DNA from: Serpula lacrymans var. lacrymans S7.9
Taxonomy: Eukaryota; Basidiomycota; Agaricomycetes; Boletales; Serpulaceae
NCBI RefSeq assembly: GCF_000218685.1
Contig: NW_006763309.1
Location: forward strand, 256,060 to 320,059
Direction of reading: 5' to 3'
DNA: 64,000 nucleotides
The notes under the pieces are model-generated. The model ran no database searches. It was given only the letters and a program-made list of their open reading frames with translations, and had not been told where the DNA came from. Positions 44,036 through 53,087 of the stretch are shown here, in pieces. Position 1 is the first letter of the stretch. Every line of letters starts with the position of its first letter. The position numbers and the translations under genes are program-made.

Positions 44036-45480
44036 ATGGCAAACAAAATTATGAGATCTATGACAAAGAGATACTCGCAGTTATGACTGCATTAGATGAA
44101 TGGTGACATCACCTTGTAGGATCAAAACACCCCTTCACTATCTTCACAGATCACCAAAATCTCCTTTACTTCTGCCTACCCCAGAAGTATAACAGACATC
44201 AGGCTTGATGGTCCTCTCAGCTTGCAGATTACAATTTCAAGATGGAGCATGTCAAAGGAGATCAGAACACCAAAGCCAACCTGTTAAGCAAACAGGTTGA
44301 CCACCCTAGAGGTACCAATAACAACGAGAACCAATTATTCCTCCTGGATGTACATTTTGAAGTGCTTGACACCAATGAAGGATACTTACTGGATATATGC
44401 AAAAGCTTCCAGAAACAAGGTGATGTAGTAAAGAGAAACTTGAAAGAGAAGCCTAACACCTGGGAAGTGAAGAATAGGATCATCTGGATTAAAAGTGAGT
44501 CTGAGATGAGTTCCTACCCAATCCAGCTAGCTGACCGCATCTATGTCCCCCAAAATGTAAGGACCATTTCATTATTTTCTTATCTTCGCTATGTCTTGGT
44601 TCTCGAACGCTTTTCCCATTACGCCTCTGGCTCTAGGGCTAGAGGTATTGTTTGCCGTTCTACTTCTCATAGCCCTCACAGGCTTTCTTAACCATTGCTA
44701 CCATTTTATATCACAGATCAGAGACTGGGTATCGCTCCCAGCCAGCCAGCACACGGAGTAAGGACTGGTAGTAGGCATCTCGCCAACCAGCTCCAAGCCT
44801 CAGTAAAGCCTGGTTATACTAATAACGCCTTGTTCAGGATCGTACCTCATTATGAGGATACGGTTCCTGAACACGCGTGACAATCCTCTATTATTAGTAC
44901 AAGTCTCTCACCTGCTGATAAATCAAGTTAAAAGTTGTACAATAGTTGTTCTCTCTTTTTTTCTTATTGGTCGATTGATTCCTCAGACCACTTTTTGTAT
45001 ATTCTCCTTTCGGTCTGAGGAATGAACCGTTCACTATATAAAGCCTTACTTATTCATGTATGGTTCCTTAGTTTTCTATTACTGAATTTACCCGCTTTAC
45101 TCCTCAACGAAAACCTTTGAAGCTTACCTCTCAAAGTCCTCTACTCGCTATATTTACTAGCGTCTGTCGACCTCAAGCTCATCGAACCCCTTACTCCCTG
45201 CAAGTGCAGAAGGAGACAGGTTTTGTTTTTGTTATAGTTTATCGTTGCCTCACACAAAACAATGAACTATGTGCACAAATACTGGAGGATCATCACAACA
45301 AAGTTCTCGCTGGACACCTAGGAGAGAGAACAATGTTTGAACGAGTAAACTGAGAACTCTGGTGGCCGAGTCTTTGCACAGATATCAGACAATATGTACA
45401 AAGGTGCAAAACTTGTCAACAAACCAAAGCACATCAGACAAAGCCAAATTATAACAATCCTCTACCCTTTACCGAGTTAA
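44036..45480 (+). pseudogene. Ty3/Gypsy pol relic (RT end, RNase H, integrase zinc domain) split by a solo LTR
   Basis: Translating through stops gives the RT/RNase H junction QNYEIYDKEILAVMTALDEW, then HHLVGSKHPFTIFTDHQNLL and QLADYNFKMEHVKGDQNTKA of the RNase H domain. The frame runs to YVPQN, where the solo LTR 44556-45254 is inserted. It resumes as NELCAQILEDHHNKVLAGHL followed by ELWWPSLCTDIRQYVQRCKT, the H2C2 zinc domain of integrase (HH...CKTCQQ). There are three in-frame TGA stops (44104, 44206, 45351), each where the family normally has Arg. The relic is dead and truncated at both ends. Confidence 0.85.
44556..45254 (+). mobile_element. Solo LTR, family A, copy 3 (inside the Gypsy relic)
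   Basis: A 699-bp LTR with TGTAAGGACC start and GCCTCACA end, flanked by CAAAA (44551-44555 and 45255-45259). Removing it with one duplication joins the RNase H and integrase frames of the host Gypsy relic without a frame change. It is close in sequence to copy 1. Hairpin arms CCTCAGACC / GGTCTGAGG lie at 44981-44989 and 45012-45020, with CTATATAAAG just downstream. Confidence 0.92.
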
Positions 45481-45493
45481 CAGAGGTAGAAGG

Positions 45494-46031
45494 TGTCAAT
45501 CTCAAGCAAGTGGTGTTCAAGACAAAGGTATATAGACAAAATCAAAAGCTAGAGTATGTACATGCAGATATAGCTACTTATATATGTGTAGACATGTGTC
45601 AGCCTTGAGGCGCTGACTGTTACGCACGAAGTGCTTAACAAAGTCAGAGGGTTTGTCGAGGTTTGTAAAGAGACTTATCCAAAGACAAGTTCGAGAACGT
45701 AGTTTTGAGTGGAGGTCTTCCAACGGGAGTTGGTCTTCTTCTGAGTAGAAGTCTGATCTTAGGAGTCTAGCTTTGTAAGCATAAACTGCGTTGAATCGTA
45801 TTAGAGAATACTACTGCTGTTACATGGTATTTATAATGGAAAGGAATTGGTGATAGGAGTTAGGTCCTATCTAGGGCAGGTCAGTCCATTGAGGACTAAG
45901 TACTATAATAGGTACTGCGAATGCGAGAGGAACAGAAGTGTACGTGAAGGAAATGAGTCATTGGTCTGATGGTATAACCAATGAGTAAAAAGAAATGAGT
46001 AGTCCTTAAATGTCAAATAGAGATCGTAACA
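45494..46031 (-). mobile_element. LTR of a third family, minus orientation (3' LTR)
   Basis: About 538 bp with ends TGTCAATC...CGTAACA on the plus strand, that is TGTTACG...GACA in its own direction. On the minus strand it has a TATAAATA box near 45830 and a purine tract directly upstream (46032-46046). This is the expected layout of a 3' LTR. No target duplication was found. Confidence 0.55.
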
Positions 46032-46046
46032 TTACCCCCTTACTTG
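46032..46046 (-). other. Polypurine tract next to the minus-strand LTR
   Basis: On the minus strand the sequence AAGTAAGGGGGTAA immediately precedes TGTTACG of the LTR at 46031. That is the expected plus-strand primer site of an LTR retroelement. Confidence 0.5.
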
Positions 46047-46055
46047 CTCCGAGTT

Positions 46056-46391
46056 TCACCAAAATTCGGTACCTTCGCCGTCAATATTGTAACTGTCGTC
46101 GTAGCTGACGTCTCCATGTAATCCTTCCATCAGAATCCTATCCTCATCTTCCCTGCGGATGGGACACCAATTAAAACTATGTCCCAGTGCACAACGGTCA
46201 CAGTCGGGGCAATAGTAGGCTTCGCAATAGTATGTGCAATGATCGCTCCAACCACAGTTTTGGCAGTATGGAGTGTTGTTACGAACACCTTCGTGGTATT
46301 TTTGTTGGGTGTTGGATGAGGTGTTGGATTGGGGAGTGGTTGGATCGTCATCTCCCAGGTCATACGTTCCTGTGTACAACTGATTGATCAT
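46056..46391 (-). CDS. Small zinc-knuckle-like ORF, 111 aa, probable retroelement relic
   Basis: The ATG is at 46391. The product has Asp/Thr-rich ends around a cysteine/histidine-rich core: YCQNCGWSDHCTYYCEAYYC then PDCDRCALGHSFNWCPIRR. The core resembles tandem CCHC-type knuckles of Gag proteins but with irregular spacing. The frame is open upstream of the ATG toward the end of element B at 46452. It lies between that element and a polypurine tract plus LTR, so it may be what remains of the internal region of a deleted element. A host zinc protein is less likely. Confidence 0.5.
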   Translation of the reverse strand: MINQLYTGTYDLGDDDPTTPQSNTSSNTQQKYHEGVRNNTPYCQNCGWSDHCTYYCEAYYCPDCDRCALGHSFNWCPIRREDEDRILMEGLHGDVSYDDSYNIDGEGTEFW

Positions 46392-46451
46392 GGCTGCATC
46401 GTCATCTACGTTGATTGGGTTGGAGGGAGAGCCAGTCTCAGGCCTGCGCGT

Positions 46452-48271
46452 TGTCGATGATGAGAACTGTTGTTAGAAAAAACACACACAAAAACAAACT
46501 AACACACAATCCTCCCAGATTCCACGGAACTTGTTTATGGGTTTTGCCTCCTAGAACAGTGGAGTGGCCTGGTTGTTTGTGGGGTGGTACGTATAACAAT
46601 CCTTCAAAGTAAAACCCAAAGATGTATGAGTGTGTGGTTTTGAGGAGGAGGGATAGTTGGAATGCAGAAAGATAGGGGCTTTGTGGCGAGTATAGACGAG
46701 CACTACCTTACTAATAGTAGCACAAGGTAGGTTTGAGAATGACAATATGATGAGGTGACGAAGTTCCCAGTGATAGCAGGCTCCTGATGCACAGACTGTA
46801 GTGCTCAGAAAGACTCTAATCGAAAGGGATAACAATCACTTTCAAAAAGTGACGAGTGACGGTGACAGCAGTTAACAGTGGTAGCAGTGGGAAGTGTTGT
46901 GACGACACTAGATCACAAGTAGTAGTGAGTAGTGAACTTGAGATTAGAGAGGAAGTCTGGATTCGGGTTCTTGTTCTTTTATAAGGTAAAATACAGGGGT
47001 TTATATAGTAAAAGAAAAGTAGGCTATGCACAGTATAGCTGTGCAAAAAGAATGAGAAAGAACATGAAGGAAGGAATGTACGCTGACAAATCCTGCATAG
47101 GTAGTACAGGATAAGATTGTCAAAAAAAGGAAAAGAAAGGGATAGAACAATGAATGCTGTGAGTAATGTCACAGGTTTGTACAGCCATAAAATAAAGTCC
47201 AATAGCAAAAAGAGAGCAGGAAAATCATGATGTCATGGGAAGATGCAGTAAAAAAAGGGCAAGGCAAAACACTATCAGTATCAACACAGTTCCTTTATTG
47301 TCAGTCAGGCATTCTAAAAAAATATGTGTCCATAAAAATGATTCAAAAATCAAAAATAATTGCACTGTAAATGAATGTTCTGCTGAAGAAAAAGAAACTG
47401 GAGCCACCGGTCCACCACCTAGTCCAAATCCGACAGTTCCATGGCCTTACCAATGGACTGGTTGTGTTGGACCACCTGATCAAACGAGGGAGGGAGAGGA
47501 GTAGTTCCAATTTGGAACAAGTGAGTCCCAGGCAGCGTGTGGTAGGTGTAGCTGTAGCGAAGACAATGGACAAAAGATAAGTGTACCCAAGTGAATGGGA
47601 CAGCGATGAACATGGGCGACGCAAGGGGATGAACCTTCTCCAGCTCAAAAACTACCCACCCACGCTCCAACCAGGCAAGACGAGCGACCGATGTTTTGAT
47701 AGTATATGATGGCAGATCGACATCATGAAGATGGACCTGTTGCCCTATTTGAACCAGCCGCCGGGGCTTTGCTGATATCAGCAGTGGCACGTGGTAGTCA
47801 ACGGATCGGCGACGGAAGCGGATAGGAAGTGGTGACATCAGAAATGGTGGGGGTGCAAATAAGATGAGGAGGAGGAGGGTGGAGGTGATGAACAAGTGGA
47901 TTAGAATGGGGATCCAGAAACGACCGTCAGGTGAGAATAAAAAGGAGAGGAAGGGGCCCATGGTGGGGCTAGGCAAAGGAAGGGGAGTAAGGGAAACGAC
48001 AAAAGCGCGGGCGCAATGCAATGTGTAGCCAGTGGCGACGCAAAAATTTGCCGAAATGCCGAAACGCGGAAAGTACCGGATGGAAAAGCAAAGGTGAGCG
48101 TGACTGGATTGCCTAATAGAGGTGATGCTGATCAGCCACAAGTTTGAAAAAGGCAATATTAATTACTATTCCACGTGGCACTGTGCCTGTGTGGCGCAAA
48201 GGCGAGTCTTTTGAATATTCGCTTCATTATTGACACCTGTCCATGCTACCAATCAACTTTGGTGCATGACA
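46452..48271 (-). mobile_element. 1.8-kb TG...CA repeat element B, right copy (inverted)
   Basis: An 1820-bp near-identical reverse-complement copy of 41114-42930, with the same TGTC...GACA ends. It has no matching target duplication. If it is an LTR, its downstream side in its own direction is the short internal region with the zinc-knuckle ORF. Few differences from the left copy are visible, so the two are recent or have been homogenised. Confidence 0.8.
47419..47961 (-). CDS. Element-B ORF, 180-aa membrane-type protein of unknown function (right copy)
   Basis: Reads from the same Kozak ATG (47961) as the left-copy ORF and stays open for the same 180 codons. The three replacements seen are Arg to Cys, Leu to Ser and Met to Val, all in the last 50 residues. 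There are at least two silent changes (GTT/GTA and TTT/TTC) in the same stretch. No function can be assigned. Confidence 0.45.
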   Translation of the reverse strand: MGPFLSFLFSPDGRFWIPILIHLFITSTLLLLILFAPPPFLMSPLPIRFRRRSVDYHVPLLISAKPRRLVQIGQQVHLHDVDLPSYTIKTSVARLAWLERGWVVFELEKVHPLASPMFIAVPFTWVHLSFVHCLRYSYTYHTLPGTHLFQIGTTPLPPSFDQVVQHNQSIGKAMELSDLD

Positions 48272-48609
48272 CTGTGTCATACGGCACTTTCTTTTTTCGT
48301 TCTAACTCCACCTTCTCGCGCAGCGTTGCCTTCTTCTTATTTTCAGATACAACTCTCTCACACAGTGGAGCTGGTCATGTGAGCTAGGCCCTATGACATC
48401 ATCAGCCACTGACTTTACCAACTGTACAGTACATAAGTACAAACACTCTGTATTAGTATATATACCCCAATAGATCCAGGAGACTCCTCAGTGAGTCCTC
48501 CTGTTGTTAACCAACAAACTCTTTGCAGCCTAAGGGGTAATCACTCCCCATTCACTACCCTTATAGTGTGTTCTTGTGTGCGCCAGAGTAACTAACTCTT
48601 GGTTGTTAC
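48272..48609 (+). mobile_element. LTR-like segment between two copies of the element-B terminus
   Basis: About 338 bp starting near TGTGTCATACGG and ending TTGGTTGTTACA, with TATA-like GTATATATACCCC near 48457. That is the look of a Copia-type LTR on the plus strand. It lies exactly between the end of element B (48271) and a second copy of that element's last about 142 bp (48610-48751). No standard target duplication is seen. Confidence 0.45.
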
Positions 48610-48751
48610 ATCAGCCACAAGTTCAAAAAAGGCAATATTAATTACTATTCCATGTGGCACTGTGCCTGTGTGGCGCAAAGGCGAGTCTTTTTGAATATTC
48701 ACTTTGTTATTGACACCTGTCCATGCTACTAATCAACTTTGGTGCATGACA
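48610..48751 (-). repeat. Partial third copy of element B (terminal 142 bp)
   Basis: It matches 48131-48271 in the same orientation with a handful of changes, and ends at the same GCATGACA terminus. Its outer end directly abuts the Copia pol reading frame at 48752. Confidence 0.85.
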
Positions 48752-50249
48752 TCGGTTTCCTCCAGTGAACTTGAAAGGTAATTTCTTCATCTTTCCTAAA
48801 GCACAAGGTTCACAAAACTCCAGGGTTCCGGTAAGGGTGTCTATGTCCTGGAGCTGTCCTTTTGTAACCATTTGTTGCAAGCGGTCCATTCCAATGTGTC
48901 CCATTCTCCTGTGCAATAAATTTACATCTACTGCTGCAAAAGCTGACTCCGAGTTGATTTTGGGTTTTGCTTGGATGTGATAAAGTCCTCACTTGTGTAA
49001 GGCAGTGAGGATAAGTTCCTTCTTTTTTCCGAACTTCACAAGCATTTGACCCTGCTGGAAAAAGTGTTGATAACCCCGTTTTAGACAATTTGTGGACAGA
49101 AACAAGTGCTAAAGTGAAGTTTGGCACAAGTAAGACATTCAACAGTGCAATATTGTAGTCCTTTTTGCCAACAGTTGCTTGTAGGATTACTGTTCCAATG
49201 CCAATAGCATTTACAGAGGATTCATCCCCAAAACTGATTGTCCTCGGAGGATGCAGAACATGGTATGTTCCTGGCTCAAACCAGGAGCGGTGAGGGACCA
49301 TGTGGGATGTTGCTCCGGAGTCAATAATAATTGTTGTTTTGGTCTTATCGGGTTCTGACACAAGGTAAGCTTGAATGCGTTTAGCAAGGGGCTTGGAAAT
49401 ATGTACATGTTCCAATGCAATATGACTCTGTTCCTCCTCGGAGTCAGATCCAGATGATTGCTCCGCTGTATTTGCCTTTTCCTTCTCTTTTCCTTTATCC
49501 TTGTGTCTTTCCTTTCCCTTCTTCCTTTGACCTTTTTCAGCTGACTGAAGTGTTCGACACTCCGAGGTGTTGTGTGATTTGGCTTTGTGGAAGTTACACT
49601 ATTTCTCCTCGGATTTGAGTGCTGATTCAGAATCTCCAGGGGCCTTCCCTGACTGTCGTGCAACTCCTGCAGTGATCCGGATCTCAACTGCATCAAAGGT
49701 AAGTTTATTTCCTTCAATCGTGTTGATTACTGATGACAGAAATATTTGCCATTCAGGAGTGCATGGGAGAGATTGGAGAAGAGCGAAAGCCATGAGTTTG
49801 GTATCAACTCCTAGTTTCATTCCGGAGAGGTGTGAATCAATTGTCCGGTTTTTTGCAATGTGGTCCTGGATAGGTGATGTCCCATCCCAGGACAATTTGG
49901 TGAGTTGCTGGAATGAATAGAAGGCCAAGGCAATGTTGGACATTTGATGGAGTGAGACAAGTTTATCAAATAACTCCTTGGAGCTGGTGAGGTCTCCAGT
50001 CCTCATTAGGAGGGCATCAGAGATGTGGTCCTGGATGATTCCATGTGCCTTCTCATCCTTAAGTATCCAGGTGATCTCAGGATCCTCCGAGGAGGTAGGT
50101 TTTCCTGGTGAGGGCTTAAGCTCCTCTCCAGTAACAACCCGGAGAACTTTTTCCCGACGTAGCTTTGAGATGACCCGGAGTTTCCATATCTGAAAATTGT
50201 TGGGTCCAGTGAGAACTGGACATGCGGATGTATCGTGTGCTGTGGTCAT
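48752..50249 (-). pseudogene. Copia-type gag-protease-pol relic, 3' truncated
   Basis: The Gag start at 50249 gives MTTAHDTSACPVLTGPNNFQ, then a UBN2-type Gag domain (LFDKLVSLHQMSNIALAFYS; LLQSLPCTPEWQIFLSSVIN). An in-frame TAG at 49599-49601 precedes the knuckle-like CNFHKAKSHNTSEC. The aspartic protease motif is IIIDSGATSHMVPHRSWFE near 49300. The GAG-pre-integrase region (MHRRMGHIGMDRLQQMVTKG and EFCEPCALGKMKKLPF) reaches 48752, where the element-B fragment cuts it off before the integrase core. A frame break lies near 48980-49000. Non-functional. Confidence 0.88.
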
Positions 50250-50370
50250 GGTTCCGTTTCAAATAAGAATTATTTCCTGCGTAGCTTTTGCGCCACCAGG
50301 GCTCATAACCTAATAAATCTAAGTGAAACTACAATAAATGTTAGTTTAAGGTGGTCTCTAATAAATGTAA

Positions 50371-50597
50371 TGTAACATACCTCAGCCGCTGCCTGAGAGG
50401 CTATAGAAATGACTGAGGTATTCCTATACTAAACCCCATACTACTTATAGTCGGAGGTGCTACTCGCTACAGTATAATGACTCCTAGGAGAACAATGGTG
50501 ACTCCATGGAGTAGTGGCTATGCTCCATGGAGAACAATGGCTGCTTTAGCAGAGACCGGGTTTATCAGGTTTTGTCAAGAAGGTCACAGTTCTGACA
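50371..50597 (-). mobile_element. 5' LTR of the Copia relic
   Basis: About 227 bp with plus-strand ends TGTAACATACC...GTTCTGACA, placed 121 bp upstream of the gag ATG in the element's own direction. It is the inverted partner of the LTR at 38863-39098. On the minus strand it contains a GACTATAAG TATA-like site. Confidence 0.7.
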
Positions 50598-51237
50598 GGT
50601 TCTGGTCCAACCCAAGACATAGGTGGACTGGACTGGACTGGACTTTGGACACCCTATATCACACTCATGAGCTTCTCATGTCTTAAATATTCTTATCATC
50701 TTATATCCAGCTTTACTATCCTGAACTGCTTGGAAGAAAATAAAGCTGTCTTAGCTAGGTCAAGCCGCTGTGCATTTTACTGATGGGCTCTATTGAAGGA
50801 ATACCTTAGTCATTTCTCTAACTTTCCATGCAGCAGCTGAGGTGTGTTATATTACACTCTATAAGCATTACCGTAGTTGAAATTACTCTAGCATGGGCAT
50901 TCTGCCCTTTCACTTATATTTCTAACATGATTAACCGGTCCCTATGCCACGGTATACTCGGATAATGCCATCAGGTTGTGCCATGCTGGCGCCAGGTTCC
51001 AGTCCGAAGGCGACACTAGTAAGCCACAAATAGTCGCACTAAATATTTACAGAGAATCTTCTGAAGAGGGACATGTCATACAGCTCCTTCCCATGTTTCT
51101 TTCTATCCTTATCCACCAAAACAATGACGGCCTTTGACTCCAAACTAACACCAGTTACACTCACATATTCCTTCCCTGTGTCATCATAACCACTCAGGCA
51201 TACCGGGTTCAAGCTGAGGCGCACTCCTACGTTGGGT
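50598..51237. other. Right edge of the transposon island and SQR copy 2 downstream region
   Basis: A GGACT pentamer repeat (about 50627-50646) and another worn fragment of the Copia-like LTR (about 50795-50870: CCTTAGTCATTTCTCTAAC...CAGCTGAGGTGTGTTA) are followed by the SQR 3' flank. No gene is seen. Confidence 0.4.
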
Positions 51238-53087
51238 TTACAAGAACGTAGGTCTAATAGGTCCTGAAGGTCCGAACCACTTTCCGTGTACCTGAGAACG
51301 ACCTTCTTGTCAGTATGCCCCAGCCTGACATATTGAATCATCTCACCATGAAATTCCAATATGCCCATGGAAACAAATCCTGTTACCGATAGACATTCAA
51401 CAACAGTGAAGCTACATCGAAATATCACAATTGAAAATACTTACCTTTTTCAAGTGGTAATAGACTCTAGAATCAGAAATTTATGGCAAGTCAGAGGTAG
51501 AACCGACAAGCCCATGCCATGTAAGTACTAACCTCCTGGGTGTTTTTTGATCTCCCATGTAGTTGGCGAAACTCTCCTTGGGCTCAAAACCATATTTGAA
51601 TTCGGTGAGCATTAGTTCACCATATCCTGTCAATAGCTATAGATTCTTTAGCACAGCCTCATTTAGAGCGAAGTAAAGAAGCCTACAGGGCAGCTGGTGT
51701 AGCCATCGTACTTCGCAACACCGACTTTGCCGGTGTCTACAACGGAAAATAGATTTTCCGCCAGCACTGGCGTTTGCGATGTTATAGCAGCTGCCGTTCT
51801 GCTAGTAGGAAGCGAGGCACAGTCTCCGAGGGCAAATATGTTTCCATATGCTGGGTTGACATGCCTCAATGTGGTATGGTCGACCTGGAGCCATCCCTCC
51901 GCATCGGCAAGAGGGGACCGTTTGATGAAATCGAGCGGTCCCATCGGGGGCGTCACGTGCAAAACAGTGAAATCGATGTCAACGGTGGTTTCGTCAGCTT
52001 TCTTGAACTTTGCTTTGCGGTTTCCGGCATCTACGGAAACCAAGTTGTGCAAAAACTCGGCCCCCACGCCCCGCTCAATACGTAGTGCGTTCAGAGCATC
52101 GGAGTATTTCTTGACCGCAAACATGGTTGGCAAACCGGAATAAAAGTCCATCTTGATATAGCTTCCTCGGTTGGTCCTCCGGTATCTGTCCCATGCCATC
52201 CACATGATCTTTTGAGGGGCTACATATATGTCATTCAATGGTTATCCTAGAGAAGGTAAGAAGTAAGAGCTTACCACCTGGACATTTTATAATCCCAGCG
52301 GGCTGTGTGAAGACTGCATTCCCGGACTTGAGAGAGTCTATATCTGACCATGTTTTATCACACGTGTTGTAAGAGTAGATGGATGAAACTCCAGACGACG
52401 GGTCCGAAAGAGCCTTTGTCAGTCCTGAAATAGCGTCCCAGTTAATTTTAAGTCCGGCAGCAACCACGAGGGATTCGTATGTTACAGAACGTCCAGACTG
52501 GGTCATGACGGAGGAAGTGGCCGGGGAAAACGATGTCACGTTCTCCGGGATATGTGAGATATGGCCTGGAACAAGCGAGGCGAGAGATCGTCGGAAATCG
52601 GTCTTGGGACGAAGACCAGCACCGACCAACGTCCTGATAAAACAAATTGTTTTAAAACGACTGCGAGAATTTACTGATAGATTATAAGCACTCACCAACC
52701 GGGCTACAGTTGATTGTCAGTTCGAAGGTAATTATCACCTCTTAGCGAATGACATCAGCCAAGACGTACCTGATAGTAGTGGTATTCTGCCGCGTCTAAC
52801 ACCAGGACGTCGCCCTTGTTCAGTTGTTTGCCAGCAGCCTTGAAACGATCGTAAATTTGGTTGGCGATATTCAGTCCTCCAGAACCTGGTCCCATCACAT
52901 AGTAGCGTATATCAGCGAAAAGTATGATGATACACGTACCTCCGCCTACCACGACGACTTTGTATTTATCCCTAGTAATATCTGTAGCAGCTGCAACAGT
53001 GCTCGCATTTCTGGTAGCCTTAGCTATGGTAGTTCCTCGCTGAGCGAGTACCGAAAGAGTGCGTCCGAGTCTAGGAGTCACAAACAT
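51238..53087 (-). CDS. Mitochondrial sulfide:quinone oxidoreductase, copy 2 (Hmt2-like)
   Basis: An intact paralogue of the gene at 36462-38300 with the same exon plan. The leader is MFVTPRLGRTLSVLAQRGTT, followed by KYKVVVVGGG-SGGLNIANQ. HYYQ-PGW-TLVGAGL again spans an 8-nt microexon (52696-52703). The redox cysteines lie in IIKCPG-APQK and YTSCP; note Pro for Ala after the first. FAD motifs are LHVTPPMGPLDFIK and NIFALGDCASLPTSRTAAA. The spliced C-terminus is YYHLKK, DLFPWAYWNFM, VHGKWFGPSGPIRPTFL, with TAA at 51238. All introns checked have GT donors. Copy 1 and copy 2 differ by scattered, mostly conservative changes, as expected if both are under selection. A division of labour (expression or quinone preference) is possible but not shown. 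Confidence 0.9.
52696..52703 (-). other. 8-nt microexon of SQR copy 2
   Basis: The same CCCGGTTG exon between CTGTAG and GTGAGT as in copy 1, encoding the Pro-Gly-Trp of the conserved block. Confidence 0.8.

Noticed and set aside
41114..48271. The inverted 1.8-kb pair read as terminal inverted repeats of one DNA transposon
   Set aside because: The interior holds Gypsy and LTR relics and no transposase. The left copy has its own flanking TCGC, and a third partial copy lies outside the pair. Independent insertions fit better.
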